Source of the DNA: Hyalella azteca
Lineage: Eukaryota > Arthropoda > Malacostraca > Amphipoda > Hyalellidae
Length of the DNA stretch: 64,000 nt
Assembly (NCBI RefSeq): GCF_000764305.2
Contig: NW_025945775.1
Span: forward strand, 186,001 to 250,000
Direction: 5' to 3'
Part shown: positions 49,521-61,894 of the stretch, piece by piece
Numbering within the stretch: position 1 is the first letter of the stretch
Layout of the letters: each line of letters starts with the position of its first letter
Position numbers and translations under genes: made by a program
The notes under the pieces: generated by a model
Told to the model about the DNA's origin: nothing
Seen by the model: the letters and a program-made list of their open reading frames with translations, nothing else
Databases searched by the model: none

Positions 49521-50960
49521 TTACTCTACCGTAGGGTAATATTGAGGGAAATGCTCCTGAGCATAAGATAAAACTTCGAGTCCTGCTTCTAAAATGAAAT
49601 GAACGTCAAAATTTAACCCATTATCAACACACTGCCATATTCTCTTGTTTACACGCACTTGAATATCGTCAAGCAAATGAGCGAAGAAATCATCGTATAT
49701 GGACGATGTACGGTTCAGATCCTGGAAATGGGGCACAGCGATGTCATGAGTCAGTTTCTCGATTTTTGTCAGGTATTTATTGTGATATCTTTTCAATAAC
49801 TGTTTGCGCCTTACCGGATCCGTGGGTATTACAACACTCAGCCTTTCTTCCAGAAACCCGTGAATTGCTTGTCCAAACCCAAAGCTGAGGTCACAGGCTA
49901 AGTTACATTCGGCAATGGAAGACTGATTGGAATTTTTTGAATCTACAGAATCTTGCCCAGACTGGCTTTGATCAGCATTGCTTTCGCTGGGATTTTCTTC
50001 TTGTGAGGTTTGAGTCTCATTTTCATTCTGAACTTTCGAGTCTTCTACTAAACTAAATTTCCTAAATGTTCTGTAAGAAGGAGAAATAGCCTCGACGCCA
50101 CTAGAGTCGACTTCCGAATTATAATTCGTGCTACTCTTATTCATGCAGCCAGTCGCGGACGCAATTCCAAGCCGATCTCTGTCACTTAGATTTGAAGCTC
50201 CCAAATTTGTCGACACTTTGCATTGAGCCTTATGGTTTAAATTTGCTATAGGAGTCGAAGTTGCCTTGGGGTATTTAACATCGGCGGGACTTGCATCGCC
50301 CGAAGTTGAGGGAAGCTCAGGCATGGTACCTGATGCTTGAGAATCTGTCATTTCCAAATCTTTCGTAAATGCATTTTGATTTTCGCAGAGTCTTCGTTTT
50401 GCCAAGTCATGTATCGGAGAAGATTCGGCCAAATGAGGACAAAATCCATTGAAATTTACGACAGGCGATTGTGGGCTGGAAGCAAGACAGTCATCACACT
50501 GTTTGGTTGAAAGTTCGAAGGATGATGAAAGAGGCAATTGAGCTGTAGAAGGGTGCTCATCATCATTGTTGTTGCTCTGGCATCCACTACCGTGTTTAGA
50601 TTCTTCTTCCACATGTTGCTGAATGTCAGCAGATGGGGATACATCCTTACTAACCAACAGCTCACCCGGAGTATTGTCGAGGTCAGGTACTAGTATTTCT
50701 TTGTCTATGTCATCGACAGCGGAGACGTTTCTTGATGTCGAAGGCTCAGCATCAAATACCGACTCGACACTTGACGATGAAGTGTCTGCATCACGGATGT
50801 GCATGCCAGAGGTTAGTTGGTCGGGCGTTGGGCAGTCGGGAGCTGAGCTGACCAAAGAGTCGTGGGAGTCGTCGAGGTCAACGCTACTAACTCGATCGTC
50901 GCTACTGACTCTTTCACTGCTAGATGCTTGTCGGCAACAAATATTCCCAGAGATAGTCAT
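49521..50960 (-). CDS. Intact 479-codon gene of unknown function
   Basis: ATG at 50960 lies in a good context (AACCATGAC, A at -3) and the frame ends at TAA 49521. Residues 1 to about 340 are Ser/Asp-rich and probably disordered, with a cluster SSERVSSDDRVSSVDLDDSH near the start. The last 120 residues look different: a compact, helical, probably folded region running from GFGQAIHGFLEERL through RKQLLKRYHNKYLTKIEKL and DDFFAHLLDDIQVRVNKRIW to FPQYYPTVE at the C-terminus. I do not recognise the family. The gene may be single-exon, or this may be the last coding exon. It is divergent from the SLC35D-like gene and upstream of liprin-beta on the same strand. Confidence 0.8.
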   Translation of the reverse strand: MTISGNICCRQASSSERVSSDDRVSSVDLDDSHDSLVSSAPDCPTPDQLTSGMHIRDADTSSSSVESVFDAEPSTSRNVSAVDDIDKEILVPDLDNTPGELLVSKDVSPSADIQQHVEEESKHGSGCQSNNNDDEHPSTAQLPLSSSFELSTKQCDDCLASSPQSPVVNFNGFCPHLAESSPIHDLAKRRLCENQNAFTKDLEMTDSQASGTMPELPSTSGDASPADVKYPKATSTPIANLNHKAQCKVSTNLGASNLSDRDRLGIASATGCMNKSSTNYNSEVDSSGVEAISPSYRTFRKFSLVEDSKVQNENETQTSQEENPSESNADQSQSGQDSVDSKNSNQSSIAECNLACDLSFGFGQAIHGFLEERLSVVIPTDPVRRKQLLKRYHNKYLTKIEKLTHDIAVPHFQDLNRTSSIYDDFFAHLLDDIQVRVNKRIWQCVDNGLNFDVHFILEAGLEVLSYAQEHFPQYYPTVE

Positions 50961-52854
50961 GGTTGATCAACAGGTGTAATTTGATTAAGATGAAAGTATC
51001 ACAGGCTAACGAAAAACAACAGAATAGAGACTGTTAAAAGTATTCACATTTTTCGTCTGAGTTACAAATAGGCATTTAGAAGGTAGTACATAAATATACT
51101 GATATTGAAATAAAATAAGTATTATATGTAATACATGCATCTACAGCGTAAGTAACATAGCAAATAAATGGACACCATTTAGAAAATTTTTCATCATCCT
51201 GCATTCATTTCGTGAATAGTGACTAGGAATCGCATAAAAAGACATGATCACAGAGGCTGATAAAGCCGTTATGACATCGCATAAGAAATGGTGCGTGCTA
51301 TTTAATAATCCTGAAGGAATTTGGCACTAAATACACGCAACCGGTTAAGATTCGCAAGCATCCCGTTCAGGTCATTTGTTTATACTAAATGAAAACGTAA
51401 AAATCCATACTCTACGTATGAGTTTTACAGCGCGACTTCGACGAGAATTTCACTTTGAGAAAGAAACGAATTGAATTAATGCGTACATTATTTAAATAAT
51501 AATAAAGTCCTTTTGGTGAGCGCTTTCAACGCCTAACCTTTTTCACTGGTCTCGAGCATATATCCAAGGCCACTTATCTATAGCCTAACTGCAAGGGCGA
51601 TTTGTTGATGTCGTGACACGCGCGGAAAGTTGACAATTAAAACATATTATCCATCTTCGCCGTCTGGAAGACAGATAGTCGTTAAGCGTTCGAGATGAAT
51701 CAATCGCCGAAACGGGAAAAATTATCCCCTGTTCAAGAGATTAGTTTATGATGAAGCTTGTCTCACAAGACGAAGGATTGTGCGTTGCGAAGGCGCTGGT
51801 AGTGTATTGGGACACCGTTGAAAAGATTGACCTTGGTTAGGTTAGGTGTCATATCCTACTTTTCTTGGTGATAAGGTACGTCTCCTCTATACCCCTTATT
51901 CTTTTTAGGAACTAGATGCCATGGCAAGTCCCATGCCTAATTATATTAAATAATTATAATAAAACCAAATTCAATCAAATTGCCTCTAATTTCTACCCCG
52001 ACTGGCACCTTTTCTTACCATGACGGTGTTTTTAATATGCGGTTTCGATAGTTAAACCGCATCCTATGGTTACACTCTAAGCCCATGGTTACAATTCATT
52101 AAAAAATATAACGTGTGTGAAAGTCGTTTAAATTTGCTTTGGAAATAGTTGAAAAGCAACATATCAACAACACCATATATAAAAACCTTAAACGAAGTCC
52201 AAAATGATCAGCCATGAGTTGAACGTGTCTATTTGAAGAATAACTCAACAAACAGCGCCCCGTTACTCTGCACGCGTCATCAAGCGGACACATAATTTTA
52301 ATCCGGTGAAATGACACTATTTGCTCGTATTAAAATTAATTATTAACATATTTATTTATTTTGTTTGTATTTATCTCTTTTCCTAGTAAATATTTTGTAT
52401 GTAATTTTTTTCCTTCCACTGTAACTGTGGACAGACATTATGTTCGCATTTTCCTGTGTAGAGATTTTGAAGAATTTAGTTCCTGGTGCGCGGCGCGATG
52501 TGAGGCTGGTACTGTCTCTGTTTTCTTCTCCAACTTGCTGTCTCTGATTATCAATGATATTATATTAAAGACTCGCACTTAGTTTGAACCCATTCGAAAA
52601 TATTTCACAATTTTTTGTGTATTTTATCAAGTACCTGTTGTTGCTACAAAAGAAAATTCAACTGTGATGAAACCCAAATTTAAAATAATTTACAAGTTAT
52701 CAGTTCTGTGGTTAAAAGTATGCACCATCTAAAGAAATGTAATGTTAATTATACGGGCTTTAATCCGTTGTATTATGATTCGCAAACTCAGCCGCGTGAC
52801 GAAAAATAAACAGATACTTCTTACTTCTTAGATTATTAATTCATTCTGTAGTAG
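50961..52854. other. Intergenic region between divergent genes
   Basis: AT-rich. It presumably contains the promoter of the 479-codon gene, but no core element can be assigned with confidence. Confidence 0.4.
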
Positions 52855-53517
52855 ACCGATTCGACACTTCAGCGAACTCGCCTGCGAACTCGCCTGCGAG
52901 CTCGAATGCAAAACCTAACTTCATTTTCAACTGTGGCACTCATAACTCCTTCAATTATGAACGGATTTTATTCAAATTTGGAATATAAGTAGATAATATC
53001 AGTATTTTGCGGGGGGAATTTTTTCAGATTTTTACATCAATAACTTTTTTTGTTAATACGAAAATACTGATATTATCTACTTATATTTCAAATTTGAATG
53101 AAATCCGTTCATAATTGAAGGAGTTATGAGTGCCACAGTTGAAAATGAAGTTAGGTTTTCCGTATTAACAAAAAAGTTATTGATGTAAAAATCTGAAAAA
53201 AATTCCCGCCGCAAAATACTGATATTATCTACTTATATTTGAAATTTGAATAAAATCCGTTCATAATTGAAGGAGTTATGAGTGTGGCAGGGTGGCCCAG
53301 TGGTTAAAGTTCAGAGTCCCAAGATTGGAGCAGAGAGGCGTGGGTTCGATCCCAGCTCTGTGCGCCAGTTTCTGGTCAGAATCGGCAAGGAGGCCGGGCG
53401 GTTAAGCACAGCAGAATTGTAGCAGTGAGTTGCAAGTGCGAGACCGCAAAATGCTGTGAATGTTCTGCGATGTTAAGAATCGGCGACAGGCCTACGGCCT
53501 AATAAAGCTGAAACCGC

Positions 53518-53552
<35 letters not shown>

Positions 53553-53627
53553 GAGTGCCACAGTTGAAAATGAAGTTAGGTTTTGCATTCGAGCTCGCAG
53601 GCGAGTTCGCTGAAGTGTCGAATCGGT
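52855..53627. mobile_element. Foldback element with a nested SINE
   Basis: The ends are inverted copies: ACCGATTCGACACTTCAGCG at 52855 and its reverse complement ending 53627. Inside, the block TTCATTTTCAACTGTGGCAC ... TCCTTCAATTATGAACGG occurs once forward (52920-52970) and again inverted (53100-53150 and 53240-53284). The interior is thus an array of inverted modules. No ORF is present. A SINE interrupts the third module. Confidence 0.85.
53285..53550 (+). mobile_element. tRNA-derived SINE, copy 1
   Basis: The head has a perfect RNA polymerase III box A (TGGCCCAGTGG, 53293-53303) and a near-perfect box B (GGTTCGATCCC, 53343-53353), as in a tRNA-related promoter. A tRNA-unrelated body follows, and the element ends in an ATT repeat (about 53517-53550). 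An 8-bp target duplication TATGAGTG flanks it (53277-53284 and 53550-53557). It is inserted inside the foldback element, so it is younger than that element. Confidence 0.9.
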
Positions 53628-53829
53628 GTCTGTAGTTGCCAATATCTAAAACTTATTAAAGTCATAAGGAAATTCCGAAGATCTATTCTTCCTTTTGAAG
53701 TGTATATTGTCGATAAACTAAAAACGATTTTTCACTTATCCCAGTTATTAATTGCTTCTCTCCGCAATCGAACTTTGCGATTGTTTGTTATGCCTTCAGT
53801 CATCAGTCCGTGAATGGACGTAGCTCGCA

Positions 53830-54012
53830 ACTCGCTAGAGTGCAAGACCTACCGCCAGGCGCCAGTCCGCCACCAGTGTAGATTCAGATTCGTCGAAGGG
53901 AGGATGTGTGGTCAGTCATAGAAATTACTCTTGACTGTGCTGCGGCCGAGAATGCTCTGCCAAGATTAACTTTCTTAGGTGGCACATAGAGGATGGTCCG
54001 TTTTAATTTGAG
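53830..54012 (+). other. Candidate non-coding first exon of the SLC35D-like gene
   Basis: A GC-richer stretch ending in TTTGAG|GTAAGA, a strong 5' splice site at 54012. It contains no long ORF. It lies upstream of the exon carrying the start codon, so a 5'UTR exon is reasonable. The left limit is a guess, and transcription is inferred. Confidence 0.35.
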
Positions 54013-55533
54013 GTAAGATTTCACTAAATATTTACATCTGGATGAGTTACAGCGAAAGATACTTCTGAAGTTTGTGTAAAACCAAACTACTTTACGTCCT
54101 GTAGTACCAACAACTTCACGCTACAAGGTAACAAGGGTACAGACCGTTCAGTGCATTGTTGATGTTCTCAGTATGTAACTTGACTGAATGATCAATTAAT
54201 TGCAATGAGGTCCTACAATCTTATTTCTTTTATTGAAACTATTTATCATTGTGCATGTCACTTATGTGTTTAACGAAATGTACATTTTCATTCATGCAAT
54301 TCTATTTTTTGAAATTATTTGTAAAGTAAATAAAGTTACCTACTGTTTTTAAGCATCTGTATCTCCTCTGATATTTTGCTTGGAACATTTTTGATTTAGA
54401 GATTTTGTCAGAATTTGAATGTGAATGTGACCTGAGGCTTGACCAATGACCACTTGGTAATTATCTACATGGGCAAATTAGAGCTTGTTTGTGACTGATG
54501 CCTTGTATTTAAATTTGCACTTTTTATTTTCCACTTTGTGGAAAGGTCTTTCAAGTTTCATCTTGATCACTCTTTTTTATTATTGCTTTGAAGCTGTTAG
54601 AAAGTAATCAGCTGCTGTGCGTGATAGTGGTTTAGTTTCTGCAGCTGTATATATTCCTACACTACACTAATTGAGACCAACTATCTGACAGAATTTTTTT
54701 CCCCTGTGAGACTAATTGCTTAGATTTAGTTGCATGTTCCCATGTTTTTCTAGAAGTATATTAAAAATTTTAGCTTCTCTCCTTAAATTGTTTGAAACAT
54801 AGTTACTACTGAAGTCTGAAGGTTAATATTGTTGGACTTCATGACAAAATCTTCTCTTCATTGCTTAATTTTATTTCCTGGCTAAATTTCCTGTTTGTCC
54901 ATTTATATCAAAGCTATTGCAAATTTTAATGTCATCCATTGTTCATTTTCTAAAGCATATACGCATGTATAAAATATTTATTGATCATTCTTTTCCTGCT
55001 GTTGATAAAAATTTGGCTACAGTCTGATGCTTCAATTCATTTAACTTTACAACTGAGCTACAAAGATGAAGTTTGCTTATTATGGCAATAATGGCATTGA
55101 CACAAAAATGATTCCATTACAGTTAGCAAAATCAGATTTGCTATTTAGCACCTTGCAGGCTTGCATCATCATATTTATATAGGTAGGTATGTCTTGACTA
55201 TCTTTTTCTGTTTTCAAATTAAGGTTTCCTGACATTAAATTATTTTGTTTTTAATTTATTGGTTACCAAAATTTTTCTCTTCTAAATGTTCTGTAGGGAC
55301 CGGTATATATAATAAATGTGCAGAAATTAACAATCACAAATTTTTCTCATTGCACTATACTTGTGTCCATTGTTCATTCAACACTAGAATCTTTGTCATT
55401 ATCATCTTAGCAACTGGATAATTTCCATTGTTATCCCTAGCAACATAATAATTTCCACTGTTATCTAACAAAAGGATCATTTCAACTACGGTATTATCCC
55501 TAGCAGGAAAATCATTTCCATTCACCTTCCCAG
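54013..55533. other. Probable first intron of the SLC35D-like gene
   Basis: AT-rich, no feature seen. Confidence 0.35.
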
Positions 55534-55746
55534 TACCATCAAGTGGGGTGATTTTGGCCACCAGGGGTAAATTTGGCCACCACTACAACAGAAACAAATG
55601 GCAGCAAAACCAAATAATAAATATTGGCTAAAGTTACCCCAGTCACTTTGGGCAATGTTTATTATTTTATTTTGCTGCCCTTTGTTTCTGTTGTAGTGGT
55701 GGCCAAATTCAGCCTCTGATGGCCGAAATCACCCCACTTGATGGCA
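55534..55746. mobile_element. Palindromic MITE, copy 2
   Basis: A 213-bp near-palindrome with ends TACCATCAAGTGGGGTGA and (reverse) TGCCATCAAGTGGGGTGA. It shares the central motifs GGCCACCACTACAAC and GGCAGCAAAA with the copy at 44409-44623. Confidence 0.8.
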
Positions 55747-56453
55747 AGAGGATTATTTCCACTGTTATACCTAGCAGCAGAATTCTTTCCATTCATCTCC
55801 CAAGTACCAGGATTATTTCCACTGTTATCCACAGCACCAGAATAATCTCCATTGTTCTACTCTATTATTTTGGCTACTCTTTAATCCCTAATTCCATTAG
55901 TGTTATCTCAGTACCGTATGTATATTTCAAGCTAGTTACTGTCTGCTAAATAATTGTATCATTGCTTAGTTTCTCAGTTTCTCTTCATTTTATATTCATC
56001 TAACAATTCTGAGATGCATTGTCCAGTTATGCTGATGAATCATGAAGTCCTCATTACAATTAAATACTAATTTTTTTAGACTCCTTTCTGTAGGCTGGAA
56101 ATTAAGTGCATGCCAAGATGTTAAATGAAGGCTTCCTTTTATAAAAAGTTCTCATATTTAAATAAAATTGCATTGCTTGCAGTTCAAAAGTGCATATTTA
56201 TTGGGTAGGTACAAAGTATGTTCTGCCTTATCATAGTTTTCATTCAATAGCACTATGCACTTGGTTTCTTAATTATTTGGACCTCTGGCACATTGTCTGC
56301 ACTTGGTTTTGTAAATATTTTGACCTCTGGCACATTGTTCTTCACTTATCTGTTATTTTAACAAATTTATAGTGCAACTCACCATTTTTCTCTGTGTAAA
56401 TGATAATTTCTTTCATTTACCTATTTAATGCTTGAAACTCAATATTATTTCAG

Positions 56454-56514
56454 GTGGTTCCTCTGAATAACTCTCACTGCTTGTGCTCCTCGTCTGCTAT
56501 TTCACTAACATGGT
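56454..56514 (+). other. Start-codon exon of the SLC35D-like gene (5'UTR + 5 coding nt)
   Basis: A 61-bp exon between AATATTATTTCAG and GGT|GTAAGT, both strong splice sites. The only ATG (56510-56512) is followed by two bases before the donor, giving phase 2. The exon at 62321 begins with one base completing a codon in the transporter frame, so the join reads M-V-W-R-A-L-S. This placement of the start is inferred from phase and signal quality. Confidence 0.65.
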
Positions 56515-57699
56515 GTAAGTTCCTCCCCTTTGGACCAAAATAACGCACCCATATTTTCACTGCTACATGTTATTTTGTTTTATACTTCTGCAAAAATAGC
56601 CTAACTGACAAATTATTATAATTTACTGGAAAGGGAGTAATAATTTAATCCAATCAGCCCTCGTTGTGTGTCTTTATCTTTGATTTTGATATTGGAACCT
56701 CCAAGCACTAGGAAGAGAACAAAGAGTTTTGTGTGATGATTTATTTGAAATAAACTTGTTTGTGTAGATAACAGAGTGGTAAAATTGTGAGTTGTTTCAA
56801 GGAACCTTACCTGGTGAATTAAGTATATATACGACAACAAATGAAAGGACAAAATATGCTTATTTTGCAGTACATGTCTTTCTTTTGTAACATACTTCTT
56901 CTCAATTTTGGACCCAGACAAAGGAATGTTAAGGTTTAGAATTTTCTCATACTTCTAGTGGCAGCAAGTGGCCTTGATCTGGTTAATCCAACTGCAATGT
57001 CTGGAGAATTAATAGCTTAGTAAATATTGACATAACATGTTAGCTTGTTACCCATCTTCAAGTTGGACAATTTTCACCTGTGGCTTTGTTCTCTCTTCCT
57101 AAGTTTATTGTTCGATCCCACTCGTATTTCGGTTCCTACTCTATTTTACAACTTTTTATTAATCATACAATGAATAGGAACTAAGAAAGTTTTCATTGTG
57201 AATTCTTATTAATTATTAAAGCTTGTTGACTTAAGAGGTTGAAAAATTATTGGAAAATCAATAGCATCTGTTATTCAGCGTTTAATTCTAATCCGTCACG
57301 GCTACGGCATTCTATCAGCTTGCGAGATAACCATGCAATAAGATAAAAAAATTAACTACCAAATTTCACACTTTTATTACTTAATTCTTAGTCGTTTAAT
57401 TTTAATATGTTAAAAATTTTATAAATGCAATTATCCTCATCTCAGTGATTAAAATTATAGATGCACGATAAACTATATTGAAAACATATTGGGATAATAT
57501 TTTGCCCTCTGGTGCGATCTCTCAGTAACGTCTTTTAAAACACCGTATGTATATATCATAGTTGTTGTCTTGCCTAGCGCAAGTCGATGAGCTCGGTCAC
57601 ACGGCACGCTTCTCGGAGCGTATACGTGACGGAAGGTCGCCTCGCTTGCGCCGCTCTTTGTTGCTAATCTCTTGCTGTGATGTAATGCTCTCTGGCCGT
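56515..57699. other. SLC35D-like intron, first part
   Basis: AT-rich. A short minus-strand ORF at 56616-56921 looks random. Confidence 0.4.
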
Positions 57700-57978
57700 G
57701 CTGTGTCTCTGCTCACTGGCCGTGCTGTGTCTCTGCTCTCTGGCCGTGCTGTGTCTCTGCTCTCTGGTCGTGCTGTGTCTCTGCTCACTGGTCGTGCTGT
57801 GTCTCTGCTCTCTGGCCGTGCTGTGTCTCTGCTCTCTGGCCGTGCTGTGTCTCTGCTCTCTGGCCGTGCTGTGTCTCTGCTCTCTGGTCGTGCTGTGTCT
57901 CTGCTCACTGGTCGTGCTGTGTCTCTGCTCTCTGGCCGTGCTGTGTCTCTGCTCACTGGTCGTGCTGTGTCTCTGCTC
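57700..57978. repeat. 24-bp minisatellite, 11-12 copies
   Basis: Units of GCTGTGTCTCTGCTC plus ACTGGCCGT (or TCTGG/TCGT variants), 24 bp each. A period divisible by three leaves several frames open on both strands (AVSLLSGR and LCLCSLAV plus; RDTARPES minus). Position in an intron and absence of splice context argue against coding. Confidence 0.9.
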
Positions 57979-60930
57979 GCTAAGATCTCTCGCTCACCGG
58001 AAATGTTTTTTCCTGTCAGACATTTAGTGTGTGAAAGGCCTATACGGGTTGGCTGTTCTGCCTATTGTTCAGATTAAAATCGCTTGTTTTAAATCCGAAT
58101 TTCATGAAATCTTGAGGTTTTATATCACGTATTATGAATAGGAATTTTACCAAATCTTGTTACCTCATAACGCGTAGTTTTGTAATTTATTGAATTTTTA
58201 ATATAATGACTTGATTAATATGTCGGTTGAGTTATTTTTGTCAGAAAGGCAATACGGTTATAGTTTGATATTCCCGACTATATGCGGTTTGGAGGATATG
58301 CTTTATGAAAAAAAAAATCGATGTGCTGTTTATCATGAACGCAACGATACTCCCGTCGTACGGTTGCTAACCAACATTTTCTATTGAGTTGAACGTTCCA
58401 GAAATATTTTTTCGTCTCGCTAGCAAAAACTGACAAATGCACTAGAAGATTGGGGCGAATTGTCATAGGTTAACGCAGTTCTCGATGGCACAATCGTTCC
58501 CAAGTGCGGTGCGCATGTTTTGGAAAATCCTAATATTAAATTTTAAGTTTTTTCATCATAATCATATTGATGAAAAATTAATCGTTCTGTCTCTGAACAT
58601 TACGATGTGTATGTTAGTCATGCGGAGCCAAAGCATGCATGCGTTGTAGCGAAGGCTACAGCGTGTTCACATTACCGAATTTTCGAAACTCGTGTAGCCA
58701 ATGCCAGAACATGCTAGATTCACAATAACCTTTTCCGGTGCGGAAAGTACATACAATAGTCATGTAATTTAACATGGTGTGCGCCTTGTAATGGGTTTGA
58801 ATCAAACCCTTAATCTCATTCAGAATAACCGGCAATAGCAGCAGAAGATTTAATTCGTGGTCTGTGCTCAGCTGCTGAACACATTATTCAAATTTGCGAT
58901 TTTCAACATCCAAGGGCAAATTCTCGAAACACGTGTCCAAGTTTATCGTCAAATCTACTTGTACAGGTGTTTCCGCTTCGCAGGCCGCTAATTAATTTCA
59001 TTTTATCGCAAATGCTACGATTCATAAAATTTTAGTTATAATTTCCTAAACGATAGCTTTACCTTCCAAGCTCGTTTTCCGGATGACTTTCACATCTCGC
59101 GAATGAAGTCATGGAACTTGTGTTATGATTTCATAACCGATTGCGGGCTTCCAAGCTCGTTTTTCTGGATGACTTTCACATCTCGCGAATGATACAAGTC
59201 ATGGAATTTGAGTAATAACTTAACGATTACATAACACATTAAGCTCGTTTTTTCAAGTCCGCTCAGTCATTTTCGCTATTCTATGATTGATTTTTTAGGG
59301 TTTAAAGCAAGAAATTTTTAAACCTAACGTATTGATTTCGATAAATTCTTTGTGTGTGTGTTACCATTTGCAAAATCCGCAAACGAAGATTCAGTCTTTT
59401 TAATACGCGAACGTGTTGATTCTTATTTTTAATCATTGACCCGCAGATACACGCACAGTGAACAGTCGTCAATGCTACACGAATCTTAAGGCCTGCCGAC
59501 TAAAGTTATCGGCATCGGACAAATCGTTAACCTTTTGCTTACGTATTTATTAAAATTCGCAATTGCTATTTGTATCTAAAGGCAAGTTGACAAAACTTAG
59601 GCTATGCAAAGAAAGTGTTCGCCTTACTTCCACGTACGTGCAACCATAAACTGCAGTCGTTGCTATTCTTATCTAACGTCCTAGTGACTATGAAATTCTC
59701 GTTAGTAGACAAACACAAAATGTTGAACTTTCAAACGAGTTATCTGAGCGAACTTTATGCGAACTTCGTCACTGAAATCTTCTGATACTAGAAGCTGGAC
59801 TGAGCGAAAATTGTGCAAATCACGTCACTGAATTCTTCTGATACTGGAAGCTGGAGTACGCAACGAGAGCCTACGCAACGAGTTACGCAAGAGAGGAGTG
59901 GTTTCGATACGCGTCGTCTGTTGGTCGGCACTCACAGCGCTCTCAACTCCACACGCGCAACGACGGCGCACCGCTGACCTGCCTGCTCCACTGCACCAAC
60001 ACGTCAATAATTACCATTAGCTGAAATAAGTTTGGTCACTCCCGAAAAAGTCATGTCAAATATTATGAAACCAATTTTGATCTTTAATGATCTGAGCCCT
60101 GAGGAGTTAGCTATAGAAGTTTGTTGTATATTAATTTATTAATTTTCATCAAGCGTCTTTGAGGTAATAATATTGTTATGGGGGGTATTTACATTCCATT
60201 CTGAGCTTGTACACTTGACAAAAAAGCTTGTGCTACCGGTAGTGGCGGCCACCAAATCAGTACCGAAGTAATTTGTCAGAACTGCCGAGCCTATCTTCTG
60301 TTTCGAAAGTATACATTTTGACTTGAGAAAGGAAGAGTAAAAATCATCATGTGAATTCATAATGATTGACTTCAAATTACCCTGTGGGTGTGCTTAAAAC
60401 ATTCCATACATTTGTACGCACGCATTAATGAAACTCTCTTATTCATCACAGCCAGTTCTCCATAAAGACCAAGGTTTCTGTGATCGGTATAATCAGTTTG
60501 CTGGCCCTTGTATTCAGGGTCTCGGTTTATTCCATTCAACGGACGCCTAAATTATTTCCTCAAGGCATTGAACTGAACAACAGCAACTGTGCTCGAGGAA
60601 AGCTCGGCCTTAGCTCCATCGTTCCTCGAGGTTACGCCACTTTCACTTCTTTTTGTGACATTTTACTTGGAATACCCAACCTTCATTATAATTTATTCAT
60701 TAATTCTATTAAAGTACAATTATTAAATTTTAAGAATACCCTATTTATTATTTTTTTTACTTTACGGCCCTTTATTTTCTGGCTTGCTTGACAAACCTGA
60801 ACGATGAATATTAGTTCAATAGAGTGAATTTAATATATTGCACACGTTCAAGATATTTTTTACTGTCACTGATTTTTTCCTTGAAAGCTTAGGTCGTGTG
60901 AGGCTTGCCTCTTTTCATAGACATCGCAGA
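57979..60930. other. SLC35D-like intron, middle part
   Basis: No exon is recognised. A short direct repeat (TTCCAAGCTCGTTTT, GGATGACTTTCACATCTCGCG) occurs twice at about 59065-59200. Confidence 0.4.
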
Positions 60931-60939
60931 ATTATTACA

Positions 60940-61015
60940 GCTACCTGCGAGTCTCGAACCAGAAAGTCTCCGCTCCGATATTTCTGTGCTTAACCACCCG
61001 ACTTCCTGATGATCG
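60940..61015 (-). mobile_element. tRNA-like SINE fragment
   Basis: On the minus strand it has GTCGGGTGGTTAAGCACAG followed by a box B-like GGTTCGAGACTC. The first block matches GGCCGGGCGGTTAAGCACAG inside SINE copy 1. It is too short and mismatched to be a functional tRNA. Confidence 0.45.
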
Positions 61016-61890
61016 AAAGAATTTATCAAATCCAGTCACACCACTAAAACAATTTGTTTTAAATACTACTTTTCATGCAATTATAAGGGAAACTATACGA
61101 TAGTATCGCCATTGATCGCCATTTTGCTGATATTAGTACGGCAGTACTGATTAATACTGATACGGAAGCAGGCAGTGCTTCCGTGTATTATTCAAATGCG
61201 GAATGTACGTAAATTTCGGTAATTAGCCGCGTATTTTTCAGAAATGTTTATATTTTCAGTCCGAAGCTTAGTGGGGGATTATATGCGTGTATAACGATGG
61301 CAAAAAGATTGGTGATTAGCAGAGGCACGATAACTTAGCCTTCAGGACAAACCGAAAGATACGAGGGTTGGCAATTTTGAATGGACATTTCAAGTCAATA
61401 TATGTTAACTTGACAATAGTTAATATTTGTGTAAATTTGCCAATACTCAATATTTGTGTTAATTCGTTCGCTCATATAATTTTTCTATCCGCTTATTTTC
61501 CTGACCTCGACAAAGTCTGCGGAAATTATCTTGCACGTGCTGGTAACGCAAATGAATGTAGTATGCATGAGTTGCATCGCAATTTTTCACGTTTATAACT
61601 AGGGCCTTCCTGGTGTTTTTTTTTTAGTTCTAGCAGTCGTTCTGGAATATTATCCTTCTGGAGCCTCAAGTATTGTCGTATACTTCTATGAGGTCGCCAT
61701 TAAGACACCGATAATACATACCGGTACCTACTTTATATTACATAATCTATACTTATACTAGAATTTACTAGAATAGTCTATACTTTTACGTCTTGTCAGT
61801 TACGAACTTATCCCTGTTGTTCAATTTTGCAGAAAAAATATTCTGCATATTCTGGTCGTGAGCAAACAAATTGTAGGAGCTGCTAGCTCA
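61016..61890. other. SLC35D-like intron, distal part
   Basis: AT-rich, nothing recognised. Confidence 0.4.
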
Positions 61891-61894
61891 CGTG

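Noticed and set aside
51835..51852. Telomere-like TTAGG repeat
   Set aside because: Only about two units (GGTTAGGTTAGGT), too short to be meaningful, though the motif is the common arthropod telomere unit.
60940..61015. Functional tRNA gene
   Set aside because: No complete cloverleaf or acceptor stem can be formed; it fits a SINE fragment better.
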